DNA of 39,329 bases from Candidatus Iainarchaeum sp. (GCA_028686985.1 JAQUBA010000010.1:1-39329); one strand, 5' to 3'; positions 15,904-23,449 are shown, numbered from the stretch's first letter. The notes: generated from the letters alone by a model not told the origin. Numbers and translations: made by a program.

Positions 15904-16986
15904 TCATTTCTTGCTCTCCGAAGCATTTAGAAGATGCATGAATAGTGTCTTAGTCAGTATAAACAGGTAAGATTCGGTATCATCAATAAATTTAAGCATA
16001 GGTAAATTGAAATTGATACTTGTTCGCTCTAAACACGGCGTACCTTTTTTACCTAGATAATAATTTATGGAAACACCTTCAAATCTTACATCTCGTATAA
16101 TTATCCAAGTATTGTGCATCTTTGGTTTTGGTTCGCATAATTCAAAGGCATCTCTCAAATATTTATATGCCAGACCAAATTTTGTGTTTACCCGTTCATT
16201 TTCAAATGAGATAATTAACTCATTATTCCTTCTAGAAAGTATCCTTTTGGTTGAATGAACTACGGCATGCCGTAGAGAAAGCAAAATATGGCTATCCATA
16301 GTAAGAGTGAGAGAACCTAAGTATCCCGGTTCATTTTCATCCCACTCATCCAACAAATTCTCAAAATTATTCAGCCTAGTTTTTGATCCACTCTTCTGAA
16401 GAAAATACTGAACAATCAAAAGCGCAGTTTCCATTGCAAGTCGAATGTAATTTTCGACTTTGCATTCAATCCAACTATCAAGAAGCTCGATCTTGACAGG
16501 ATCATATCTCTGAACAATATATTCTATTTCTTCGTGGCATTGTATCAAATATATCAGTCTTCGTTTGATCACATCTAACCTTTGTTCATCTTCGGGGAAT
16601 TTTTTCTTTAGTTCTGTTATGAGATAATTGATTGGGCTAAATGATGCACCCATACGCGATTCTAGATGATGGCATGCAAAATTGACTAAGTGACCGTAAT
16701 AGCTATCAAGAGTGCTTCCGTTTCCGATTATGCCTAAATTTTTTATGGTGAGATCAACTCGTTCGTTCAAAGAGATGTTCTCAGGTATGAGGCTTCGTTT
16801 TTTGACTAAATACACTTGATTCCAGAAATGTGCTCTGTTGAAACCTACTTTTTCTTGTAATGCATAAAAGAATTCATTCTCTTTTTTAAGGGCTTCTTTC
16901 AAGTCATTTTCTCTTTTGCCACATAAATTATCTAGTGTTTTCTTAAATGCATAAATGAATTTTGGTAATTTCATTCTACCATCCAA
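15904..16986 (-). CDS. HEPN-like helical protein (candidate RNase)
   Basis: 360 residues if the TTG at 16986 is used; an ATG at 16974 is the alternative. It is mostly helical and soluble. The segment LLSLRHAVVHSTKRI contains R-x4-H in the form RHAVVH, the motif of HEPN ribonucleases and of Apea-like HEPN domains, with the usual preceding hydrophobic helix. The Arg/His pair is the catalytic site in active members. A smaller beta-rich region follows (WIIIRDVRFEGVSINYYLG). HEPN proteins are frequent in toxin-antitoxin and antiviral modules. No nucleotidyltransferase partner is visible next to it, so a housekeeping or inactive version cannot be excluded. Confidence 0.55.
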   Translation of the reverse strand: MDGRMKLPKFIYAFKKTLDNLCGKRENDLKEALKKENEFFYALQEKVGFNRAHFWNQVYLVKKRSLIPENISLNERVDLTIKNLGIIGNGSTLDSYYGHLVNFACHHLESRMGASFSPINYLITELKKKFPEDEQRLDVIKRRLIYLIQCHEEIEYIVQRYDPVKIELLDSWIECKVENYIRLAMETALLIVQYFLQKSGSKTRLNNFENLLDEWDENEPGYLGSLTLTMDSHILLSLRHAVVHSTKRILSRRNNELIISFENERVNTKFGLAYKYLRDAFELCEPKPKMHNTWIIIRDVRFEGVSINYYLGKKGTPCLERTSINFNLPMLKFIDDTESYLFILTKTLFMHLLNASESKK

Positions 16987-17010
16987 TGTAAGTTAATACT
17001 CTACTCAAAC

Positions 17011-17019
17011 TATTAAAAT
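17011..17019. promoter_or_regulatory. shared TATA-like element of a divergent island pair
   Basis: TATTAAAAT is centred at 17014.5, 25.5 nt from the plus-strand ATG at 17040 and 28.5 nt from the minus-strand TTG at 16986. Start-to-start spacing is 54 bp, like the other bidirectional promoters here. The 10-mer TAATACTCTA just beside it (16994-17003) recurs exactly in the promoter of the proteasome-like gene. Confidence 0.5.
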
Positions 17020-17039
17020 CCACTTCTCTTATAACATAT

Positions 17040-17843
17040 ATGAGTTATCCTAACTTACCGGTCTATGATTTGGTGTATAATATGAAACCAGAGAAAAAAA
17101 AGATTGAAGAACCTATCGAAGTAAAAATTGAAAAGCGTATAGTCTATAATTCGAAATTCCTCTTTTTCTTTGAGCCGTCTAATCCAGTCCAAAATGAAAC
17201 CTTCTCTATAGAACTAAAGATAACAAATATGGATAAAAAAAGGACCTTGAGCATTCCTTTATTGCATGTTGATTGTGGTAGCCACGACCGTACTTTCAGT
17301 GACTGGCTAATTCCTTTTAAGAAAGGGCTTAGAAACATACCTCCAAGAGGTTCCATAACACTGGTTACAAAAGAATTCAAGACACCTACGTATGGAGTTC
17401 ACAATATACATGTTATAATATACAAAGAACCAGATCCAAATAGAAGCAGGGCAAATTTAACGTACGTTCTTAATGATAAACCAATTGATTGGTTAGGAAA
17501 TCCGTCAAATGCATGCTGGGCAGATACTTTTTGGGTTGATGGCTATTTCGAGAAAAATCAGATGGAGATGAATTATCTGCTTCTGGGCTTAACATTCATT
17601 TCTATAGCTAGCATCTTCATAGGCATGGTTACATATATCCTACAACAAGTCCCATTGCTTATGGAAAATCCATACTATAAGAGTATGAGTGGTGGATGGC
17701 TTGCAGATTATTTACTGGCAAGAGATGATTCTGAAAGGGTCGCTGCATTGCATGAGTTATTTGATGTGATTAATGGTTGTGGAGCATCGAGAATGATGAA
17801 TGCTAGCATTAATTTAACAGCATGCAATCCATCAACTCCTTGA
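17040..17843 (+). CDS. single-span membrane protein with N-terminal beta domain
   Basis: 267 residues. A charged N-terminus (KPEKKKIEEPIEVKIEKR) leads into a beta-sandwich-like domain at about 45-135 (NETFSIELKITNMDKKRTLSI, PPRGSITLVTKEF). One membrane helix lies at about 180-203 (LLLGLTFISIASIFIGMVTYIL), with a 60-residue tail. No signal peptide is seen, so the topology is uncertain. The family is not recognised. A TATA-like box 25.5 nt upstream gives a leaderless start. Its 3' end faces the small coiled-coil gene. Confidence 0.7.
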   Translation: MSYPNLPVYDLVYNMKPEKKKIEEPIEVKIEKRIVYNSKFLFFFEPSNPVQNETFSIELKITNMDKKRTLSIPLLHVDCGSHDRTFSDWLIPFKKGLRNIPPRGSITLVTKEFKTPTYGVHNIHVIIYKEPDPNRSRANLTYVLNDKPIDWLGNPSNACWADTFWVDGYFEKNQMEMNYLLLGLTFISIASIFIGMVTYILQQVPLLMENPYYKSMSGGWLADYLLARDDSERVAALHELFDVINGCGASRMMNASINLTACNPSTP

Positions 17844-17874
17844 TTTATTCCAATACTATGTTTTCTTTAGTCTA

Positions 17875-18117
17875 TTAAGACCATCGACAGATTAGCCATT
17901 GTATAAGACTGCTCACTATTGGAATAACCATGATAATGGTTAGAACTACTAACACTACAGTAAGCCAAAACATTCTATTTCCTAAGACCGAACTTTCCTG
18001 CTTGAGCAATACGATTTCTTCTCTAAGCTTGCGATTCTCTTCCGTTAGCATTTTTATTGAATCGGATATGTGTTGAGTCCCGCTTCGAGTCCCAACAAGT
18101 GTATCTGTCAGTGACAT
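17875..18117 (-). CDS. small coiled-coil membrane protein
   Basis: 80 residues. A polar N-terminus leads into a short coiled coil (SIKMLTEENRKLREEIVLLK), followed by one C-terminal membrane helix (LTVVLVVLTIIMVIPIVSSLI) and a short basic end. It resembles a tail-anchored adaptor rather than an enzyme. It converges with the single-span membrane gene (31-bp gap) and diverges from the proteasome-like gene. No family is recognised. Coding support is moderate: a clean ATG with typical membrane-protein composition. Confidence 0.6.
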   Translation of the reverse strand: MSLTDTLVGTRSGTQHISDSIKMLTEENRKLREEIVLLKQESSVLGNRMFWLTVVLVVLTIIMVIPIVSSLIQWLICRWS

Positions 18118-18185
18118 GCTGTTAACCTAAGTACATAACATCCAATAAGAATTAAAGGTTGTGCAAAAATATCTGTGCATATCAA

Positions 18186-18216
18186 TCACCCTAATCTTCT
18201 ACGGCGGCGCCCAAGT
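18186..18216 (+). pseudogene. possible relic of an MBL-protein 5' end
   Basis: In AT-rich intergenic DNA the GC-rich patch CTTCTACGGCGGCGCC closely matches CTTTCTATGGCGGCGCC at the start of the beta-CASP gene at 19.8 kb. In that frame it would read L-I-F-Y-G-G-A, the typical metallo-beta-lactamase opening. It may mark a former gene end or an insertion-associated duplication. The match is short, so this is tentative. Confidence 0.25.
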
Positions 18217-18274
18217 TGTCCTATGCACCACATATTTCACGATGTGATTAATACTCGAAGGCCAATAATTAACA

Positions 18275-18295
18275 TTTAAATAGAGTAATACTCTA
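18275..18295 (+). promoter_or_regulatory. promoter and palindromic operator of the proteasome-like gene
   Basis: TTTAAATA (18275-18282) is the TATA box, about 28 nt before the ATG at 18307. It overlaps a 15-bp inverted repeat TAGAGTAATACTCTA (18281-18295) with perfect 7-bp arms and a 1-nt spacer, in the position where a repressor would block transcription start. The right half TAATACTCTA recurs at 16994-17003. The rest of 18118-18274 holds no gene apart from the possible relic. Confidence 0.6.
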
Positions 18296-18306
18296 AATGA
18301 CCTAGG

Positions 18307-19587
18307 ATGACTGCAGAAATTGCAATAATGAACCATGAGGCAGTTGCACTTGCTGCAGACAGTGCAGTGACTTTGAGTGAAGGTAAAATATTTCCCTCAG
18401 CCAACAAAATTTTTGCATTAACAAAATGTGCGCCAGTTGGGATTATGTTATATCAAAACCCTTCCTTGACAAAGATTCCTCTTGAAACACTTATCAAAAC
18501 GTATCGAAAGAGATTAGGCAAAAAGAGATTTAATAAGTTGGATGATTATGCTTCTGATTTTTTAAAATTTTTAGGCAAGGAAACTAGGCATATTCCGGAA
18601 AAAGAACAAAAACAATTTTTTGTTTATGGTGTTCATTTTTTCTTTCACAAGTTAAGGGGCGATATAAAAGAAAGATTGGTAGATGAGTTATCTAACAAAA
18701 AAACAATTACATACAATGATATAGTAAAAATTTTTGTGGATGCTATTAATCAGGAACATAAAAGTTTCAGCAAATTGAAATCATCGAAATCGATCATTAG
18801 AGAGAAATATCTTTTTTATAAGAATAGGAACATTATAAGAAATATTCGTGACAAATTCTTTGGTAAAGCGAAGTTCTTACCAAAGCACGTTTGCAATAAG
18901 TTGGATGAGATGGGCTTACAAATATTTACTAGAAATAATGTTGTAACCCCATTCCATACGGGAATAGTTATCGCTGGTTTCGGAGAAAAAGAAGTGATGC
19001 CTGCCCTGACACAAATTATTGTAGATGGTGTTTTTGATAATAAAATAATTATAAGACACAGAGGTTCTGAATCCATCGATTTTGATGCGGGTGCGACAGT
19101 AATGGCGTTTGCACAAAAGGAGATGGTAACTAGATTTATGGATGGAATAGATCCTGAATTCAATGCGGATATTGATAAATTCATTTGGGACCTACTCATA
19201 AATTACCCAAGTGTGATATTAGATAATATACCCCGCTTGAATCAGAGACAGAAAATGTTGCTATTAAAAAAGACTAGAAAATTAGCTCCTGAGATCCTAA
19301 AAAAGTATCGAGCTAATCTAAAAGATTATAAAAGAAACAAATTCAGCGAACAAATAACCGAAATCGTATTGAATATGCCAAAGGCAGAACTTGCTGCCGC
19401 AGCAGAGTCCCTTGTTAGCTTAACTTCATTCAAGAGAAAGATTTCTAAACAAAGGGAGAGTGTTGGTGGACCAATTGATGTTGCTGTAATCTCAAAGGGA
19501 GATGGATTTGTTTGGATTAAGAAAAAACAATACTTCAAACAAGAATTAAATCCGGCTTTCATATTAAACTATAGTGGGGGCGATTAA
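18307..19587 (+). CDS. proteasome/HslV-fold candidate Ntn-hydrolase with C-terminal extension
   Basis: 426 residues. The N-terminus MTAEIAIMNHEAVALAADSA matches the start of proteasome beta subunits. If Met1 is removed, Thr becomes residue 1, Asp in LAADSAVT becomes residue 17 and Lys in ANKIFAL becomes residue 33, exactly the catalytic Thr1/Asp17/Lys33 of the 20S proteasome and HslV. A later TGIVIAGFGEKEVMPALTQI (about 218-237) resembles the conserved central strands of the fold, and a helical C-terminal half adds about 180 residues. No prosequence is present, so it would be active once Met is removed. It is about twice the length of a beta subunit. I recall similar N-termini in unannotated bacterial proteins but cannot verify this. 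The gene is leaderless, under an operator-like palindrome, and is followed 1 nt later by a 49-residue gene. Confidence 0.75.
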   Translation: MTAEIAIMNHEAVALAADSAVTLSEGKIFPSANKIFALTKCAPVGIMLYQNPSLTKIPLETLIKTYRKRLGKKRFNKLDDYASDFLKFLGKETRHIPEKEQKQFFVYGVHFFFHKLRGDIKERLVDELSNKKTITYNDIVKIFVDAINQEHKSFSKLKSSKSIIREKYLFYKNRNIIRNIRDKFFGKAKFLPKHVCNKLDEMGLQIFTRNNVVTPFHTGIVIAGFGEKEVMPALTQIIVDGVFDNKIIIRHRGSESIDFDAGATVMAFAQKEMVTRFMDGIDPEFNADIDKFIWDLLINYPSVILDNIPRLNQRQKMLLLKKTRKLAPEILKKYRANLKDYKRNKFSEQITEIVLNMPKAELAAAAESLVSLTSFKRKISKQRESVGGPIDVAVISKGDGFVWIKKKQYFKQELNPAFILNYSGGD

Positions 19588-19588
19588 A

Positions 19589-19738
19589 ATGAGGGATAGT
19601 GCTAAAACTAAGAAGTATACATGTATAAAAGACATTGAGAGAGATTTTTTTCCACATAGTGAAGATTTAATTAATAAAAAAGAAAAGTCATACACATTAG
19701 ATGAAGATATTTTCGAAATATTGCGAAAAAAATTATAG
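19589..19738 (+). CDS. 49-residue protein coupled to the proteasome-like gene
   Basis: Too short for the ORF track. The ATG lies 1 nt after the stop of the hydrolase gene, so translation is probably coupled. It reads MRDSAKTKKYTCIKDIERDF and ends LDEDIFEILRKKL. It is charged, with one Cys, and likely helical. The composition matches the island. It could be a regulator, an adaptor or a substrate of the hydrolase; nothing in the sequence decides this. Confidence 0.55.
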   Translation: MRDSAKTKKYTCIKDIERDFFPHSEDLINKKEKSYTLDEDIFEILRKKL

Positions 19739-19833
19739 GATAGATAGCTATATTGACTTTTAACGGTTTTACCTAGCGAACAGATTGAGAATCATACTAA
19801 AACTATAAAAAATTATTTATGCCAATTATTTCC

Positions 19834-21198
19834 ATGTCACTTTCCTTAACTTTCTATGGCGGCGCCGGAGAAATCGGCGGTAACAAAATCCTCCTCCAGG
19901 AAAAAGGTGCCAAAATCTACCTGGATTTCGGCGAAGAGTTCAACTTCGGGGAAGAATACTTTTGGGAATACCTCCAGCCGAGGAGCGCGAACGGGCTGGA
20001 GGTGTATTTTGAGTTTGGGCTGGTCCCGCAGGTGCCAAAACTCTATTCCAAGAGGATGCTGGAGAGGACCAAGCTGAAATACCGGAAGCCGGACGTGGAC
20101 GGCGTCCTCATATCCCACATCCATTCCGACCATACCGGCCACCTGCCCTTCCTGGACGAGGGCATACCCATACACATGGGCCACGGGACGCACAAGATAG
20201 CGGAGATATACAGGAAGCTCTACCCCTCCTTCTTCACCCTGGGGGAGCACGAATCCATAAGGCACTTCAGGTCCGGGGAGAGGTTCGGGATAAGGCACCT
20301 GGAGGTGGAGCCGGTCCACGTGGAGCATTCGGTCCCCGGGGCCTACGGGTTCGTGATAGGGGCGGGCAGGGGGAACATCGCATACACGGGCGATTTCAGG
20401 ATGCACGGCCCCAGGAGGGACATGAGCGAGGAGTTCGTGAGGAAGGCGGCGGACGCGCAGCCGGTGGCGCTCCTCTGCGAAGGGACGAGGATGGAAAGCG
20501 AGGAGGGGGCGCACAACTATACCGAGGAGGAGGTGGAGGGGAAGGTCTCGGAAATAATCTCCAAATCAAGGGGGATGGTGTTCGGGTACTTCTCAATGAG
20601 CAACATGGACAGGTTCATGAGCTTCTACAGGGCGGCGAAGGAGAACGGGAGGAGGCTGGCGATAGGCACCCGGCTCGCCTATATGGTGAAGGAGATGAGG
20701 GAGAAGGTGCCGGTGCTGCCGGACGTGGCGAAGGACGGGAACATAGCGGTCTATTTCAGGCTGAACAAGAGCTGCAGGTTCTGCGAGAAGGATTACAAGC
20801 CCTGGGAGAGGGAATTCATGGGAAATATGGCCACTTATGAAGAAATGGCGAAGAATCCGAAAGGATATGTGTTGCACCTGAACTTCAACCAGTTGATAGA
20901 ATTGGTCTACCTCCAGCCCAAGAAGGCGGATTTCATCTATTCCTCGTCCGAGCACTTCCTGGAGGGGGAGGGGAATGAGGAGGAAAAGAAGAGGTGGGAG
21001 GCGTGGATGGGGCATTTCGGGATTAAGTTCCACAAGGCGCACTGCTCAGGGCATGCGTCAAGGGAGGATTTGCAGAGGGTAATAGAGGAAATCAATCCGG
21101 AGATATTGATTCCGGTGCATACTTCTAAACCGGAGGAATTCAGGAAATTCCACAGGAATGTAAAAATACCGGAGAAAGGGAAGACGATGAAGATTTGA
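19834..21198 (+). CDS. RNase J-like metallo-beta-lactamase/beta-CASP nuclease
   Basis: 454 residues from the ATG at 19834, chosen because CTATAAAA is 27 nt upstream and because this is where the MBL fold begins (LTFYGGAGEIGG). The zinc motif is SHIHSDHTGH, then VEHSVPGAYGF, the Asp ligand in YTGDFRMHG, a beta-CASP domain with EGTRMESEE, and the C-terminal SGHASREDL and IPVHTSKPEEF motifs. These fit RNase J-type exo/endoribonucleases that process RNA in archaea and bacteria. A CxxC pair (CRFCEKD) at about 310 is unusual. The first codons are AT-rich and the rest is GC-rich, marking the island border. Confidence 0.88.
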   Translation: MSLSLTFYGGAGEIGGNKILLQEKGAKIYLDFGEEFNFGEEYFWEYLQPRSANGLEVYFEFGLVPQVPKLYSKRMLERTKLKYRKPDVDGVLISHIHSDHTGHLPFLDEGIPIHMGHGTHKIAEIYRKLYPSFFTLGEHESIRHFRSGERFGIRHLEVEPVHVEHSVPGAYGFVIGAGRGNIAYTGDFRMHGPRRDMSEEFVRKAADAQPVALLCEGTRMESEEGAHNYTEEEVEGKVSEIISKSRGMVFGYFSMSNMDRFMSFYRAAKENGRRLAIGTRLAYMVKEMREKVPVLPDVAKDGNIAVYFRLNKSCRFCEKDYKPWEREFMGNMATYEEMAKNPKGYVLHLNFNQLIELVYLQPKKADFIYSSSEHFLEGEGNEEEKKRWEAWMGHFGIKFHKAHCSGHASREDLQRVIEEINPEILIPVHTSKPEEFRKFHRNVKIPEKGKTMKI

Positions 21199-21261
21199 TT
21201 AGCGGCATTACCGGAAGGGAGGCCTCCCCTTATTTATAAACCAAAAGACGGAATACGGCGC

Positions 21262-21357
21262 ATGGAAGCACGGCCAAAAGGATGGAAAGGCCTTGGGGAG
21301 GCGCATCATGAAAAGCCAGGTTTTAAAAAGATGCAAAGAGGAGCATACAACAGGTGA
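21262..21357 (+). CDS. possible 31-residue leaderless leader peptide
   Basis: TTTATAAA (21233-21240) is 25.5 nt upstream of an ATG that opens a 31-codon frame (MEARPKGWKGLGEAHHEKPG and on). Its TGA lies in the sequence AGGTGA, which also acts as the SD of the next gene, 7 nt before that ATG. The frame may be a real microprotein coupled to the downstream pair, or an untranslated leader that happens to be open. Bases 21199-21261 otherwise hold only this promoter. Confidence 0.35.
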   Translation: MEARPKGWKGLGEAHHEKPGFKKMQRGAYNR

Positions 21358-21364
21358 ATGGACG

Positions 21365-21532
21365 ATGGCAAAGCCGATAAGGGCAACCCCCACCTTAACC
21401 GGTGAGGATGCCGAAAGGTTCGTGAAAACCATGATCCGCGAGCAAAAGAACCCCTCGCCGAACAGGATTGCCACAATCCGGCGCGTGTTGAGGGACTTCG
21501 ACTATTTCGAGAAGCAGCTCGCAAAGGCCTAG
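21365..21532 (+). CDS. 55-residue putative antitoxin of a GNAT pair
   Basis: 55 residues from the ATG at 21365, preceded by AGGTGA; the track's longer form starts before the TTTTAAAA element and lacks support. The sequence MAKPIRATPTLTGEDAERFV followed by basic helices (IATIRRVLRDFDYFEKQL) resembles small archaeal proteins of the form P-T-L-x-G-x-D-A-x-R-F that I recall next to acetyltransferases. The stop overlaps or nearly touches the GNAT start (TAGTG), so they are coupled. The antitoxin role is inferred from size, order and coupling. Confidence 0.6.
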   Translation: MAKPIRATPTLTGEDAERFVKTMIREQKNPSPNRIATIRRVLRDFDYFEKQLAKA

Positions 21533-21540
21533 TGGGAAGC

Positions 21541-22083
21541 ATGCAATTCGGCAAGGAGGACCTGTTCTTTGAGAGGCTGGATGCGAGGCATCTAGGGCTG
21601 ATAAAATCCTTCCAATGCCAGGAAAGGGAACTGGTGGATTTCCTCCTTGAAGATGCTTATAACAACCAGGTCAACAAGATTTCGGTGACCTACCTGTTCT
21701 TTTCGCAGAAAACAAAAGAGATGGTGGGATACCTGACCGTCCTTACGGATGCGATAAACCTGAACGCGGAACTGAAGAGGTATTTCAGGGACAAAGATAT
21801 CCATTACAAATCCCTGCCAGCCCTGAAAGTCGGAAGGATAGCGGTGGATGACAGGTTTGTGAGGAGAGGCATAGGGACCCGCATGATGGACATCGCCATT
21901 TTCCTCGCCATCAAAATCTACCGGGAAACGGCGGGGTGCCGCTTTATCACGCTGGATGCAAAAAGAGGCAGCACGGCAGAAACTGATTCAAGCCATTTCT
22001 ACAAAAAGATAGGCTTCCATATATTGAAAGGGCGTGAAAAGGGCACAATACCGATGTATCTGGACATATTGGCAAAGGAATAG
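21541..22083 (+). CDS. GNAT acetyltransferase, possible TacT-like toxin
   Basis: 180 residues from ATG; a GTG at 21532 is also possible. The GNAT fold is clear: ALKVGRIAVDDRFVRRGIGT with the acetyl-CoA motif R-R-G-I-G-T, then ITLDAKRGSTAETDSSHFYKK and the closing IGFHI strand. An opening with ERLDARHLGLIKSFQC and LVDFLLEDAYN is like GNAT toxins that acetylate aminoacyl-tRNA (TacT/AtaT type). With the small gene before it, a toxin-antitoxin role is likely but unproven. A simple protein or small-molecule acetylase is the alternative. Confidence 0.75.
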   Translation: MQFGKEDLFFERLDARHLGLIKSFQCQERELVDFLLEDAYNNQVNKISVTYLFFSQKTKEMVGYLTVLTDAINLNAELKRYFRDKDIHYKSLPALKVGRIAVDDRFVRRGIGTRMMDIAIFLAIKIYRETAGCRFITLDAKRGSTAETDSSHFYKKIGFHILKGREKGTIPMYLDILAKE

Positions 22084-22084
22084 C

Positions 22085-23446
22085 TTATCTCTGCCTGTGG
22101 TGGCCCCTGTGCCATGCGGGCTTCTTTGGGCGGCTGTGCCTCCTTCCGCCCCTCCTGTGGCCGGAACCTCCATATCCCGGACTTTCCTGCCCGGAGCTCT
22201 CTGAGCTGCCGGAACCGTAAGAGCCGCCATGGCCGGAGCCGTGGGAGCCGGAATCGCTATGCCTGGAACCATGGGAGCCGCCCGGGCCGTGCCAGGAGCC
22301 CCCGTGCCCCCCGTAACTGCGGGAACGCCCGGAGCCGTGTGAATAGCTCCCGGAGCCATAGGATTGGCCCCTGCGCTGGCCCCCGTACTGCCGGGGCGGC
22401 GGGGCGTCGTCCGAAACAAAGGTAATCACTTTCCCCTCCGCGCCCATGCGGCCCGTGCGGCCGGCGCGGTGCAGGTGGGTCCGCATGTCCTCGGCCTCAT
22501 CGTAGTTTATGATTAATCCAACATCATCTATGTGCAATCCGCGGGCGGCGACGTTGGTCGCGACGAGCACCCGTATCTCGTCCGTCTTGAACCTGTGGAT
22601 CATGCGCGTCCTTTTCGGCTGCTCCATGTCGCCGTGGAGCATGCCTATATGCGGAATGTTCTCCTCCTCCAGCCTGCGCTTCAGGCGCATCACCCCGCGC
22701 CGGGTGCGCGCGAATATCAGCGTTTTCACGCCCGGGTGGAGCTTGATGGTTTCTAGCAGTTTGGCAACCTTCTGCGCATGGGGGACGTCTATCCTTTCCT
22801 CCTTTATGGAAGAGACCGTCCTCATCTCGCCCACCTCAATCAATTCGGAATCCGGGAGGTACATTGACGCAATTTCCCGTATTTCCGTATCGACGGTCGC
22901 GGAGAAGAGCAGGGTGAGCCGCTCGGGGGGCAGGCCGTCCAGTATCTTGAACACGTCCCACCTGAACCCTATGTCCAGCATGTGGTCCGCCTCGTCCAGG
23001 ACGACGGCGTTGAACTTGGATAAATAGACCGTGCCGCGTTCGCACAAATCCAGGAGGCGGCCGGGCGTCGCGACAAGGATGTCATAACTCCTCTGGAGGT
23101 CCCTTATCTGGAATTCCAGCTTCTGGCCTCCGAAAGCCGCACGCACGTTCAGCCCGTGGGGAAGCCCAAGCCTGCGCAATTCCTCGCACACCTGCAAAGC
23201 AAGCTCGCGGGTGGGAACGAGGACGAGCGCCTTGGAAGTGGTTCCGGCGGCAATCCTCTCAATCAGCCCTATCCCGAAGGCGGCGGTCTTCCCCGTCCCG
23301 GTCTGGCTGCGCACAATCAGGTTCGTCCCGGAAATTATCTTCGGAATCGCCTTTGCCTGCACTTCAGTTGGCTCCTCGTACCCCAAATCGCTTACGGATT
23401 TCAGGGTTTTCGCTGAAAGGTTCAAATCTTCAAATCTCATCTTCAT
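22085..23446 (-). CDS. DEAD-box RNA helicase with Gly/Ser/His-rich tail
   Basis: 453 residues from the ATG at 23446 (GTG at 23449 and ATG at 23440 are alternatives). All core motifs are visible: Q motif (FEDLNLSAKTL...PTEVQ), SQTGTGKT, PTRELALQ, ATPGR, DEADHM, SATVD, then RGLHIDDV and HRAGRTGR. The two RecA domains end near 350. The last 100 residues are a low-complexity run of Gly, Ser, His, Arg and Tyr (GSYSHGSGRSRSYGGHGGSW). Such tails bind RNA and can drive condensate formation in helicases of other organisms. The role is RNA remodelling, perhaps ribosome assembly or cold adaptation. It converges on the GNAT gene with a 1-nt gap. Confidence 0.95.
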   Translation of the reverse strand: MKMRFEDLNLSAKTLKSVSDLGYEEPTEVQAKAIPKIISGTNLIVRSQTGTGKTAAFGIGLIERIAAGTTSKALVLVPTRELALQVCEELRRLGLPHGLNVRAAFGGQKLEFQIRDLQRSYDILVATPGRLLDLCERGTVYLSKFNAVVLDEADHMLDIGFRWDVFKILDGLPPERLTLLFSATVDTEIREIASMYLPDSELIEVGEMRTVSSIKEERIDVPHAQKVAKLLETIKLHPGVKTLIFARTRRGVMRLKRRLEEENIPHIGMLHGDMEQPKRTRMIHRFKTDEIRVLVATNVAARGLHIDDVGLIINYDEAEDMRTHLHRAGRTGRMGAEGKVITFVSDDAPPPRQYGGQRRGQSYGSGSYSHGSGRSRSYGGHGGSWHGPGGSHGSRHSDSGSHGSGHGGSYGSGSSESSGQESPGYGGSGHRRGGRRHSRPKKPAWHRGHHRQR

Positions 23447-23449
23447 CAC

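Noticed and set aside
12680-19830. CRISPR array or transposase explaining the AT-rich island
   Set aside because: No regularly spaced repeats, no cas genes, no integrase or transposase motifs were found.
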